38,785 nt of DNA, taken from the NCBI GenBank assembly GCA_002373775.1, contig DFJW01000075.1:1-38785 (forward strand), read 5' to 3'. The first letter of the stretch is position 1; every line of letters starts with the position of its first letter. The notes under the pieces were generated by a model, which was given only the letters and a program-made list of their open reading frames with translations, did no database searches and was not told the DNA's origin. Of the stretch, positions 16,398 through 26,000 are shown piece by piece. The stretch is from Ruminococcus flavefaciens. Its GTDB lineage: Bacteria; Bacillota; Clostridia; Oscillospirales; Ruminococcaceae. Position numbers and translations under genes: made by a program.

Positions 16398-16562
16398 CAT
16401 GGATTTTTCTCTGATGCTTAAAAATGGCTGTATTCCGAGAAGTTAGTGTATACTATCAACTTCTGAAAATTTGTACCTCCAACGCTACACGTCCCGGAGT
16501 CTGCTCCCGAACATATGGGAAAAATACTGCTGACGTCTCCGTTTTTGACGAGATAAGGTGAT

Positions 16563-16591
16563 TTGACAACGTATGCGTGATAGTGTATAAT
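16563..16591 (+). promoter_or_regulatory. Consensus promoter of the paired unknown genes
   Basis: TTGACA (16563-16568) and TATAAT (16586-16591) have a 17-bp spacer and match the vegetative consensus exactly. The ~65-nt leader contains a GCGGCT/AGCCGC hairpin and an AAAGGA ribosome site before 16661. Confidence 0.9.
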
Positions 16592-16660
16592 GACATCACA
16601 ACAAGGAGCTCCTGAGTTTTACCGCGGCTGACGAGCCGCTGAAATGAAAGGAAAATAATT

Positions 16661-17665
16661 ATGAATAACAAATATGACTTCGGCAGGGCGTTTTCTGATT
16701 TTGATGAGGACTTCGATCCTTTTGCTATCCCTTATGAAAGAGCGGTCAATTGCTTTGACGTCAACGACGAGTTTCTGGATATGAATACCTTCGTGCTGGC
16801 GGCAGTCGCCGGCATCTGCCTTGAAAACAGCGGCGAGGCCGGGAATGATTACTGCCTCTTCTCTCAGCTCAGCCTTCTGCTGCACCCTGACAGGCCTGCT
16901 GCATATTACGCTCTTCACTATGCAAGAATGTTCGTAAACAGGCTTCCGGGCAAGGACGACCTGGAGCCCGATATCTGTGAAACGGTTTATCAGGATATAG
17001 AAGCGGCTCTCCAAGAAATTCTGGCTAAGGTCTGCGGCTCGGAGAAGGAGCTTGAAAAGCTGTTTGACCGTCGTGACTACGACGAGATCCTGTACAATAC
17101 TGACGAGTTCCTGGGCGAGGAATGCGTAACGGATTATCTGAACGACCCGTTTTTTGCCTTGGCAGTCGCACTTTATACCTCTCTCAGTCTGAACGCCAAG
17201 CGCATTGATGCGGTCTCGTTAATGTATGAGCATCTGCCGTACACGGATTTCGCTCCGCAAAACTGCTTCGACGTGATCGGCGACGCTATACTTCTGGTGG
17301 ATAAGATCGGCGTTCGCTCCTTACAGAGCAAGTATTCTTTTACGGTACTGCTCTGGTACATCTTCAAAGCTCTCAATGAATACTACGAGAAAATGCTTGA
17401 GAACGAGTGGGAGTTTGAAAAGTGCGGCGCTGACTGGTCCGTTTTTGACGATATTCCTGAGCTTGGAAACGATGAAGCAGCCGATGAGGACGATCCCGGA
17501 TTCGACGAGGTATTCGATTTCAGCGATGAGGACGATGAGGAAACGGACGAGGACGACGCCGGGTTCGACGAGGTATTCGATTTCAGCGGCAATGATGAGG
17601 AAGAGGAGGACGCTTTGGCATTCGAGGACGTCTTCGAGCTCAGAGATGAGGAAGAAACAGCATGA
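16661..17665 (+). CDS. Unknown helical protein with repetitive acidic tail (paralogue A)
   Basis: The 334-aa protein starts after GAAAGGAAAATAATT. The first ~265 residues are predicted mostly helical from the hydrophobic pattern. The segment FALAVALYTSLSLNAKRIDA followed later by ILLVDKIG and VLLWYIFKALNEYYE aligns with the next protein. The tail is dominated by Asp and Glu and holds two copies of GFDEVFDFS spaced 21 residues apart plus a degenerate third (AFEDVFEL). No enzyme motif is seen. An acidic tail may mimic DNA or bind a basic partner, which is only a suggestion. The stop overlaps the next start (ATGA). Confidence 0.8.
   Translation: MNNKYDFGRAFSDFDEDFDPFAIPYERAVNCFDVNDEFLDMNTFVLAAVAGICLENSGEAGNDYCLFSQLSLLLHPDRPAAYYALHYARMFVNRLPGKDDLEPDICETVYQDIEAALQEILAKVCGSEKELEKLFDRRDYDEILYNTDEFLGEECVTDYLNDPFFALAVALYTSLSLNAKRIDAVSLMYEHLPYTDFAPQNCFDVIGDAILLVDKIGVRSLQSKYSFTVLLWYIFKALNEYYEKMLENEWEFEKCGADWSVFDDIPELGNDEAADEDDPGFDEVFDFSDEDDEETDEDDAGFDEVFDFSGNDEEEEDALAFEDVFELRDEEETA
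17501..17588 (+). repeat. 63-bp period tandem repeat in the acidic tail
   Basis: The string TTCGACGAGGTATTCGATTT recurs exactly at 17501 and 17564, in frame, giving GFDEVFDFS twice. A weaker third unit follows. Copy number could vary between strains. Confidence 0.8.
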
Positions 17666-18516
17666 GCGAGAACGCCTTTTTTCATCAGCTTGACTTCAAC
17701 ATAGTTCCCGATACAGCGCCGGTATTCGATAAAGCAGCGCTTGAACGGCTGCTCCGGTCCGCTGAAAGCTTCTCCAAAGATTTCGATGACGCGGGCAGGT
17801 TCTTTGATACCGTCCTTGAGACAGCGGTCTATCTCTGCCTTTTCCCCATGAAGAAGCGCGACAGCCTGTTTATGTGCAAGCTCAGGCACAGCGAGGAGAA
17901 GGATTTCTGGAACGCCGCCCATAACGCTAAAGGATTTGTTCTCAGCGAGTCGACGCCTTACGCCCACCTCAAAGGCAGCATTCTCGATGACCTTGACGCT
18001 GTGCTGGGAAGCCTTATCTCCGCGTTCACTGATCAATTCTATTCCTATAATGAAAATATGCTCGCAAACCCTGTTCTGCTGGCTGCAAAGGCAATGGGAT
18101 TTCCGGACTGCAAGCTCCTCCGCCGTGCCCGTCTGACTGCACAGTCGGTCTTCACGCATTGGGACGACCGCGGCGAGGCGATATATGCGGATAATGTATT
18201 CGCGCTGCTGGTATGTCTGTATGTGAAATACCGCTGCAAGCTGGGCAGGGAAAGCGCCGTCAACTGGCTTTACAGGCTGTCGTATGAGCTTTTCGGTGCT
18301 AAGAACGCTAAGTTCCTCGATATAGCGTACAAGGCTGTGGCACTGGTGGACGGAGTTTACAGCGAGCCGGCAGCAAAGGCGTACCGTCCGGCAGTCGTGC
18401 TATGGCATATCTTTCGTGTGCTGCGACGTTTGAGCGAAAGCTTCTCCTGCGACGAGTGGATGAAATGCGGCTGCGAAAAGGAATGCGAGGTCTGCGATTG
18501 CATGATTACACAGTAG
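17662..18516 (+). CDS. Unknown helical protein (paralogue B)
   Basis: The 284-aa protein is coupled to paralogue A by ATGA. It shares the C-terminal domain pattern: FALLVCLYVKYRCKLGRESA, then AVALVDGVY, VVLWHIFRVLRRLSES and a KCG near the end. It lacks the acidic tail and instead ends in a Cys-rich stretch (MKCGCEKECEVCDCM), which could bind metal. No known fold or catalytic motif is recognised. Two unequal paralogues in one operon, bounded by the same repeats as a defence operon, suggest a two-component module, but function is unknown. Confidence 0.8.
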   Translation: MSENAFFHQLDFNIVPDTAPVFDKAALERLLRSAESFSKDFDDAGRFFDTVLETAVYLCLFPMKKRDSLFMCKLRHSEEKDFWNAAHNAKGFVLSESTPYAHLKGSILDDLDAVLGSLISAFTDQFYSYNENMLANPVLLAAKAMGFPDCKLLRRARLTAQSVFTHWDDRGEAIYADNVFALLVCLYVKYRCKLGRESAVNWLYRLSYELFGAKNAKFLDIAYKAVALVDGVYSEPAAKAYRPAVVLWHIFRVLRRLSESFSCDEWMKCGCEKECEVCDCMITQ

Positions 18517-18540
18517 CGCTACGAGGGGTTCAACAGTTAT

Positions 18541-18580
18541 AATCAAAACCACCCGTAAAACGGGTGGTTTTGATTGTTTT
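18541..18580 (+). terminator. Strong intrinsic terminator before repeat copy 2
   Basis: AATCAAAACCACCCG and CGGGTGGTTTTGATT form a perfect 15-bp stem around TAAAA, followed by GTTTTTA. As at copy 1, the repeat element begins right at the terminator. Confidence 0.88.
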
Positions 18581-18691
18581 TATATGACGTTGTGGAAAAC
18601 GCTGAAAAACGATAGGTAACACCCAAGTAACACTCGGGTAGCACCCAGAAAAATTGTGCCGAAAATGTGGGTGCTACTTGGGTGCTACGGC
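18576..18691. repeat. Cassette-boundary repeat, copy 2 (three boxes in left arm)
   Basis: This matches 11307-11410 in the same orientation. The left arm has three boxes at exact 11-bp period starting at 18616, 18627 and 18638. The right arm, 18668-18688, is identical to that of copy 1. Copy 1 has two left boxes. It lies 76 bases from the 3' end of the dockerin protein gene, so it marks the edge of the chromosomal backbone. Confidence 0.75.
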
Positions 18692-18767
18692 GGTTGTAGC
18701 TATCAGCAAATCCTATCGCGCCTGCCAAACACATACGTCACATGCAGATATTGGTTTCCGGATAGCA

Positions 18768-20939
18768 TCACCCTTTCACCAGCATCCTCCTCATCTGGCA
18801 GAGGTCGAACGCATCGAGCCTGTTATCGGGACAGATATCTCCGGCTTTCCAGTCGATAAGCTGGATATCCGGCAAATCGAGCAGCCACTTCTGCATCAGC
18901 AGAACATCAGCAACGTTGAACGCGTGATCCGCGTTCACATCGCCTTTGAGCAGTCCGCCCTCCAGAACGGGAGAAGTCCATACAACCGTGAAATACAGAT
19001 CTCCCTCGTCCAATCCATCTGATGAACCGGTTTCCTTGCCGTTGACGATGAGTCCCTTGCTGTAAAACTGGTATATCACGCTTGGGGAAACATACTCCGG
19101 CAGGTGCATATTGAAAACGAAGACGTATCTTCTGCCTGCCTTGAACACATAGTTATCATCTTCAATGGGATACAAGCCGTTGGGCTGAAGAACAAATCGA
19201 CCGTTGGCATCAGCCTCATCTATCCAGAACATTTCTTTATCCATTATCAGCTCTGCCGGAACGATGCTGCTCTTGTCAGCCATATATTCCGCATATGTCT
19301 CACCTACCTTCGGCAGACGGACTGTGATATTCCTGTCCACGTCTTCCTTAAACATTTTCAGGGTGAAATGATTCGAGGTGAGCTTTGCGCCGGCTTCATT
19401 GCTTATGACGCAGTACATCTCAGTGCCGTCATACCAGCTTGTCAGACCTGTTTCATAAGCATAGCCGTAGAAATCATAGCTGCCCGTCCATTCTTCACCG
19501 GTGAAATAATCGTCCAGTATGAATTGAGTATCGTGCGGAGTCTTGTAGTACCATTCGTACTTCAGTCCTGTACCTTCCGCCTTCAGCGTGATATGTGCGG
19601 TCCTATAGCTATCGTAATATACGATCTCCGGCGGCTGTTCGGTAATGCGGAACGGCGGCGTATCATACCGGTAATAAGTGTTATTGCCGGTATTCTTTAT
19701 CTCTGCACATTCACCCGTACCACTTACGACAAGGTTGAGATTTTTCGCATTCGCCCATCCGTTTTTATTAGGGAGCTGATGATCGTCAGTTATGTTGCCG
19801 AACTTATCTCCGACAGCGAAGCATCTCATGTCATTACAGCCTGAAAACATGTCCATATAGCCTTCCACCTTGCTCATATCAAATCCGCTCAGATTCATGT
19901 AAATAGCTAAACAGCCGGAGAACATCGAGGTCATGTCAACAGCCTGGCTCGTATTAAAGTTTCTCAGATCAAGAGTGTGCAGACTGATGCAGTTGCGGAA
20001 CATTGATGAAAAGTCAGTAACTTTACTTGTGTCAAATCCACTTACATCAAATTTATGAACTAAATAATTATCAAGTCTGTAACAATTACAGAACATTGAG
20101 CTCATGTCAGTAACTCTGCTCGTATCAAAGCTGCTAACATCAAGATGTACAAGGTTAGAACAGCCGTTGAACATTTCAGCCATGGAAGTAACTTTGCTTG
20201 TATCATAACCACTGAGATCAAGTTCATACAACTGGGAGCAGCCATAGAACATTAAAGCCATGTTGGTAACATTGCTTGTGTCAAATCGTTTCATTTCGGT
20301 ATTAAAAAGGCTGGAACAACCGGAGAACATTCCGCTCATGTCAGTAACACTGCTTGTATCAAAACTGGTCAAGCCAGAATCGTTCAGATAGAGATAGTAA
20401 AGTGATGAGCATTTTTTGAACATATTACACATATTCGTAACATTGCTCGTATCAAATCCGCTTAGATCAAGTGAGTAAATTTCAGAGCAGTTAAAGAACA
20501 TATTGCTCATATTTGTGACTTTTCCCGTATCAAATCCGCTCAGATCAATTGTTTCGAGAGAAGTACAATTGGCAAACATTTTACTCATATTCGTGACTTT
20601 GGATGTATCTGCATTCGACAGGTCTATGTTAGTACAGTTGTTATAACCATTGAACATTCCTGCACAGTTTTCCGGAAGCACAGTACCTTTAGATGAATAA
20701 ATTTCTGTGACATCACCTCTATACTCAAAGTCTGTTAAGCGTTCAAGCTCCACATTGTTCTTCAGAACTATTTTTCCCGTTCCATCAGGATAATCATAGT
20801 AATCGAAGCTCTTATAATTGGTATAGGCATTCGCTGTTATAGAACATTTCCTGAACGCCGGTGCATCGAAACTTAAAGCACCGCCCAGCATACAAAGTGA
20901 CAAAGCTGCCGCTGCTGCTCGTTTTATCATTTTTTTCAT
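18768..20939 (-). CDS. Secreted BspA-like leucine-rich repeat protein with C-terminal dockerin
   Basis: The ATG at 20939 is chosen for its AAGGAG site. The 723-aa product begins with a signal peptide (KKMIKRAAAAALSLCMLGGA). Residues ~80-370 are tandem BspA-type repeats of about 24-25 residues with the core LDLSGFDTSKVTNMSNMF. Then come beta-rich, Ig-like regions. The last ~60 residues form a type I dockerin with two Asp-rich calcium loops (GDVNADHAFNVADVLLMQKW and DNRLDAFDLCQMRRMLV). Dockerins attach proteins to cohesins on a scaffoldin, so this protein should be displayed in a cellulosome- or amylosome-like complex. The LRR part suggests binding to surfaces or proteins rather than catalysis. 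Confidence 0.93.
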   Translation of the reverse strand: MKKMIKRAAAAALSLCMLGGALSFDAPAFRKCSITANAYTNYKSFDYYDYPDGTGKIVLKNNVELERLTDFEYRGDVTEIYSSKGTVLPENCAGMFNGYNNCTNIDLSNADTSKVTNMSKMFANCTSLETIDLSGFDTGKVTNMSNMFFNCSEIYSLDLSGFDTSNVTNMCNMFKKCSSLYYLYLNDSGLTSFDTSSVTDMSGMFSGCSSLFNTEMKRFDTSNVTNMALMFYGCSQLYELDLSGYDTSKVTSMAEMFNGCSNLVHLDVSSFDTSRVTDMSSMFCNCYRLDNYLVHKFDVSGFDTSKVTDFSSMFRNCISLHTLDLRNFNTSQAVDMTSMFSGCLAIYMNLSGFDMSKVEGYMDMFSGCNDMRCFAVGDKFGNITDDHQLPNKNGWANAKNLNLVVSGTGECAEIKNTGNNTYYRYDTPPFRITEQPPEIVYYDSYRTAHITLKAEGTGLKYEWYYKTPHDTQFILDDYFTGEEWTGSYDFYGYAYETGLTSWYDGTEMYCVISNEAGAKLTSNHFTLKMFKEDVDRNITVRLPKVGETYAEYMADKSSIVPAELIMDKEMFWIDEADANGRFVLQPNGLYPIEDDNYVFKAGRRYVFVFNMHLPEYVSPSVIYQFYSKGLIVNGKETGSSDGLDEGDLYFTVVWTSPVLEGGLLKGDVNADHAFNVADVLLMQKWLLDLPDIQLIDWKAGDICPDNRLDAFDLCQMRRMLVKG

Positions 20940-21102
20940 ACAGATCACTCCTTATCGAAAACAGAAGGTCTTGTTTTTATTATTTATTATATCATATATA
21001 TCTACTTAAAAGCATGAGCCAAATGGCTCATTTTTCCGCCAAATATTTTTCGGATTTTTTGTTCACAATCACCAAATCGCAATTGTCCTTCTGTTTCTGA
21101 GT

Positions 21103-21132
21103 AAAAAAAGCCGGGAGCATAATGCCCCCGGC
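21103..21132 (-). terminator. Terminator of the VWA operon
   Basis: On the minus strand GCCGGGGGCATTATGCTCCCGGC forms a near-perfect stem (split here around ATTATG) followed by seven T residues, 13 bases past the stop at 21146. Confidence 0.88.
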
Positions 21133-21145
21133 GGTCTTGAAATTA

Positions 21146-23080
21146 TCAGTTCTTGTTCTTTCTGCCTTTGCGCTTTGATATCTGTCTCTTTACGATGAAG
21201 CAGACCGCGAGCAGCAGAGCTATTGCAGCAGCGATTCCGAATGAAATGTACGAGCTGTACAGGAATTCCTTGCTGGTATCAATCTTTGCCGCGATATCAG
21301 ACATGGGCGAGCTTCTGAGCATATCTATGAGACTGCTTCCGGAAAGCTCCTTGTCCTTGCTGAAATGGGAATGGAGCTGCCATGCGCCAATGCCGGCAAA
21401 TGTGAATATCAGTGACACCGCAAACACTGTGAGGACGGTGAGGACGGATGAAGCCTTCTTCATCTTCTTCTCCTTCCGTTTCAGCACCAGTATCGAGATG
21501 CCGCCGACTATGAGCGCATAGAGTGAAGTCAAGCCCATTGCTGCAAACAGTTTCAGTATGCCGCTTCCCTTTGAGGATGAGCTGCTCTTTGTAGTTCCGG
21601 CAGCCGTCTTTGAGACACGGACAACTCTCACCGTGCTGTTTCCTGCCTTGTCAGCAGCTTCGAATCTGAACTCGTTCACGTCTTCATCCAAGTCTTTGGT
21701 TATGCTGAATCTTCCGTGGGAATCCAGTTCCACTTCGTCGCCGTTGCATGTGAACACCGCTTCTGTATCCGTAGTTCCCACGAATACTACTTCGCTCTCA
21801 GCTGATACCATATCATCTGATGCACCGTAGATATCTATTGCCGGAGGTATGGTGTCGACAGATATGCGCTTCTTTATGAAGAACGCTACCTGTCCTTTTA
21901 TGACGCGGACTTCCACTTCGTTGACTTCCATGGTCTCAAGGCTCACCTGTGCCTTGTTCTTGCCGGTGAACTGGACGTTCTTGGACTTTTCGCCCACCAC
22001 TATGGTTCCCGGATAAGAGCCCTCGCCGGCGTCAAAATCAATGACCGCGTTGAGGTCGTTGGTGACCTCGGGTGTCTCTATGGACAGTGCTATGGGCATT
22101 TCGGGAGTGAAGGTCTCGGACCATGAGATGTACTTGCCGTAATAGTCCTTGGCGTTTACCTGCACTGTGATATCTCCGTCTGCGGGATCAAATATCACGC
22201 GGTCGCTGAACACTGCCGTATCGTAGGTCTGCATGCTGAGGTACTGGCGGCTATCGCCCTGAACTATCATCAGCGCGTACTCACGGCAGTTTATCTCCTG
22301 AGCAGATGCGTCGAACTCCACATCCAGCAAATGATCCGTCATGTCGCAGTAAAGCTTCATGCAGGAGCTGTCGCCCTGTGTCGTATTGCCGGCAACAGTC
22401 AGCGTTTTGTCAGCAGAGATGCTGTCTCTGACTTCTGTGCCGGTGCCGTCTTCCGCATACACTTCAAGCGCGAGAAGGTATTCGCCGTCCGGGAGCATAT
22501 CCGGATATACCGAGAATGAATTCTCACCCGAATTATAGCCCGAGCCTTCGTACATGTTCAGCTTGTTGAGCACATTTCCGTCAGCGTCGGCTATGACTGC
22601 GCTGAGTATGTACCTGTAGCTGCCTTCATATTCAACTGTGAATTTTCCCTTGACGTAAGGGAGAGGGTAATCCTCTCTCGCCTCTGTTTCAAAGGCGAAA
22701 GAGTTTACTTTTATCTCCTTGTGCCACGGCACAACGTCTATTGTGATGTTCTTGTTCTTGCCTTTGTCGTACTCCACCTTCCAGTCGCCGCTTATTGCGT
22801 CGGAGATGCAGTAATAGATCATTTTATCGCCTTCGATGACCTGATCGAAGTCCTCTTCTTTTTCGTATCTCTGGTCGTTCGGTGCTATGAATGCGACCTT
22901 GGGCTTTTCGGTATCGTATCCCACGATTATGGTGATGTCCGAATAGTTTTCCAGCGTTACCAGCTTTGCCTCAACAGCATCGGCTCTGAAGGGAAAGCCG
23001 CAGAAAACCGCGAACAGTGCGATAACAGATATAAGTCCGCATACCGCTTTTTTCACGTTATTGTATGTAAGTGTCATCAT
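21146..23080 (-). CDS. Membrane protein with extracellular beta-domains, partner of the VWA protein
   Basis: I chose the ATG at 23080 after AGGAAGG, giving 644 aa. It starts 14 bases after the VWA gene. An N-terminal hydrophobic segment (VCGLISVIALFAVFCGF) is a signal or anchor. The middle ~430 residues are beta-rich and Ig-like (IPPAIDIYGAS, ENEFRFEAADKAGN-type segments). Three hydrophobic segments lie near the C-terminus (FAAMGLTSLYALIVGGISIL, VLTVLTVFAVSLIFTFAGI, ISFGIAAAIALLLAVCFIV) with a Lys/Arg-rich tail. No enzyme motif is seen. It probably works with the upstream VWA protein at the cell surface. Confidence 0.85.
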   Translation of the reverse strand: MMTLTYNNVKKAVCGLISVIALFAVFCGFPFRADAVEAKLVTLENYSDITIIVGYDTEKPKVAFIAPNDQRYEKEEDFDQVIEGDKMIYYCISDAISGDWKVEYDKGKNKNITIDVVPWHKEIKVNSFAFETEAREDYPLPYVKGKFTVEYEGSYRYILSAVIADADGNVLNKLNMYEGSGYNSGENSFSVYPDMLPDGEYLLALEVYAEDGTGTEVRDSISADKTLTVAGNTTQGDSSCMKLYCDMTDHLLDVEFDASAQEINCREYALMIVQGDSRQYLSMQTYDTAVFSDRVIFDPADGDITVQVNAKDYYGKYISWSETFTPEMPIALSIETPEVTNDLNAVIDFDAGEGSYPGTIVVGEKSKNVQFTGKNKAQVSLETMEVNEVEVRVIKGQVAFFIKKRISVDTIPPAIDIYGASDDMVSAESEVVFVGTTDTEAVFTCNGDEVELDSHGRFSITKDLDEDVNEFRFEAADKAGNSTVRVVRVSKTAAGTTKSSSSSKGSGILKLFAAMGLTSLYALIVGGISILVLKRKEKKMKKASSVLTVLTVFAVSLIFTFAGIGAWQLHSHFSKDKELSGSSLIDMLRSSPMSDIAAKIDTSKEFLYSSYISFGIAAAIALLLAVCFIVKRQISKRKGRKNKN

Positions 23081-23094
23081 CAGCCTTCCTTTCC

Positions 23095-26000
23095 TCAGAA
23101 TTTGTGCGAAGCAAATGCTCCGTCGTTTTCGCCCCATACCACTTCGAATGAGACATCGCCGCCTGATGACTGACCGTGTGCGAGAACTGCGAATGCGAAG
23201 CCTCCGTTATGCTGTCTGTACCAGCCGAGGTATACATTGCCTTCTGCACGTCTCTCGTCCACGAATATCCACCAGCCTATCTTGGTATGGAAATTGCCGT
23301 TTATCCACAGTCCGATAGCCTGATCCGTCAGCGCAAGATTTACGCTTCCTGTTACGTCGAACAGGAAATTATCCTCATCTATCTTGAATCCTGCTCCCAC
23401 TTCGCCGATGAAGCCGTTAGGCTCATCCTGAAGCACGAAGAGCGGATTTTCGTAATCCAGACCGAATCCCAGCTGGAGCTTTGCATGGCCTACCTCTACA
23501 AGTCCGAGAGCCTTTGCTGTAGCTTCTGCGCGTATCCTCGGTTCTTTGAGCCTGAATCCGAATTCCATATCGTCCAGTGCGAGTATGCTCACATCGCCTA
23601 CCCACTTTTCCAGTCCCTTGCCGTAAGCTGATACCTTAGCCATTGAAAGATCACAGCCTCCGACCAGTTCAGCGCTGAACAGCGAAGTCCAGTCCTCTGA
23701 GAGATTTACCTTGCTAAGATCCTGTATGCCCAGCTTGAAATCGCTTATGGTCAGCGGTATGTAGCATACAGTCACGTTGATATCGAAATCAGCCATGAAC
23801 ATTATCTTATCCAGCTTCCAGTCCTTCATAGCGATCTCAAAGCCGACTCCGTCCGCTATGGTAGCGAGATTTGCTGTCATCTTCAGCGATACATCGCCGG
23901 ACTTCGTGTCTATCTTGAACTGTGCGCTGCCCGGGCTCGCATAGAAATTCATGTTGCCGAGTTTGAGCGTTTTCATCTCATCCTTTGGCTTGTTGTTTCC
24001 GAAGTTCACTTCTATTGCGCAGTCTATCCTGTCCTTGCTGTAGATTATCTTTGCGTCGGCATCTGCTGTGTAGTGGTAGATGTCGTCATTGCCTGTAACA
24101 GAGAGTATCTTGCCCTGGAACGGGAGCGCAGATGTGAAGGAATCGAAACTGATCTCCGCGCGGTCCGGATATATAGACAGACCTGCACGGTCATGCTCAA
24201 GTTTCAGGAGGTCAAGTACAGAATACATGTCCACCGGCATTGCCTCAACAGGGTATTCATCCGATGAACCGTCAACTGTCGGATCGTTGTAGAGCTTCAG
24301 ACTGCCGTTCTTTGGCAGGTGTGATATATAGCCCTTGCTTGCGTAGTATCCGGAAAGTCCGCCTATGGATGTATCTGTGTAGTACATGTAGGTGTTTCCG
24401 AATTCCATGTTCACGTTGTAATCGTTTTCCAGATCGCCTGTGAGCTTTACGGGATCGGTGAATCCCAGCCAGCCGTTGAGCTGTACCACGCCTGACATCA
24501 CTACTGTATTGCCTGATCTGTTCACGTTGGAGGCGGTGAATACATATTCGCCGAACCTGACAACGTTGGTGTCTCCGCCGGAGACTATAAGTCCGCTGTT
24601 GAATACCGCTCTTCTGTCATTGTAGGTTATGTAGACATCGTAAAGTCCCACAGGCACCTTGCCCGGGATCTTCACCGTTGCGGTGTTTTCGTCCACATAT
24701 TCCACTGTGCAGGAGTAGGTATCGGCACCATGGAGTTCAACAGACATCTGGGCGTCTGCTTCAAAGCCTGCTCCTATCATGGTAACCGGCTGCTCATAAT
24801 CTGTGGGGTATATCATCTTTTCCTTCAGTCCGTTTATGACAACATCGCCCACACTCACGCTGCATTCATCCCTCAGCTTTTCCTTGAGGTCGTCATTGAA
24901 GAGCGAGTAGGTCTGCTGGTCACGGATAGAAGGTGAATCGTCGTAATCCACTTCGAGCATTCTGTCCACCTGGAAGGTGTCTACTGCATCAAAGGTCACG
25001 CGGTATCTGTTCTTGCTCAGATTGTAAATGAAGTTGTAGAACTCATTTATGGACTCCGAGCTGTTTACATAGAAATATGTGCCGTTGCAGTGGTTTGCGT
25101 ACTCAGTCAGAAGATTTGCGTCTGCACCTCCGCCGAGTCCGACGGTATAGATCGAGATGTTCCTGCTGATGCATGTGGAACGCAGTTCGTCGAACTGCTG
25201 AGGATTAGGCATGCCGTCCTGACCGTCGCTCATGAGTATCATGATGTTCAGTTCATCGCTGTTAGCCGTGAAAAGTGCGTTCGCATAAGTCACAGCGCCG
25301 TATATATTCGTTCCGCCGCTTGCACAGAGAGAATCTGCTCCTGATTTCAGCTTCTCCTTTGAAGAGCCGAGAGGTGATACGAAATCCTCCTTTATGCCGT
25401 CAGCGAAAGGCACCATGCCTATCTTTACATTGTCATCCGAGTTTTCAACGAAAGTCTTGACCGCATTGCAGAGGTCATCTCTCGGTGAACCGTTCATGCT
25501 TCCGGAATCGTCGCAGACAAGCAATACGTTGACGCTCTGGTACTCCATTTTCTCAACGCTGTAGTTGTCTATCTTCACGCCTGCATCGGTGACGTTCATA
25601 TGCTCCTTGAAGCTCTCGGCATCGCTCACAAGGTTCTCATCGGCAGCAACTATCGCTGTCATAGCCGGGAATTTGCTTGTGTCGATAGAAAGTATATTCA
25701 CTGAGCCTGCCATCTGGTTAAGGGTATCAGTAACATTCTCAGAGAAGGATCTGTCGTTGACTGTCTCTTCGGGAGCTGTGTCTGCCGGGCTGGGCGGAGT
25801 GCCATATCCGTCGTCCTGACCGTAATATTCGCTTTCCTCACGGTTTTCTTCCCTGTCTCTTCCGAAGGGCAGAGATGAACCGATGTTTCCGCTGTTCTCC
25901 TCTTCCGGCTCGGAGTAGTCATCCTCCGGCACATATCCGGAAACGCCGTCGAGAGCGTCCGTATCTATGGAAGGGATATCCTCCGGCATACGGTTCCTCT

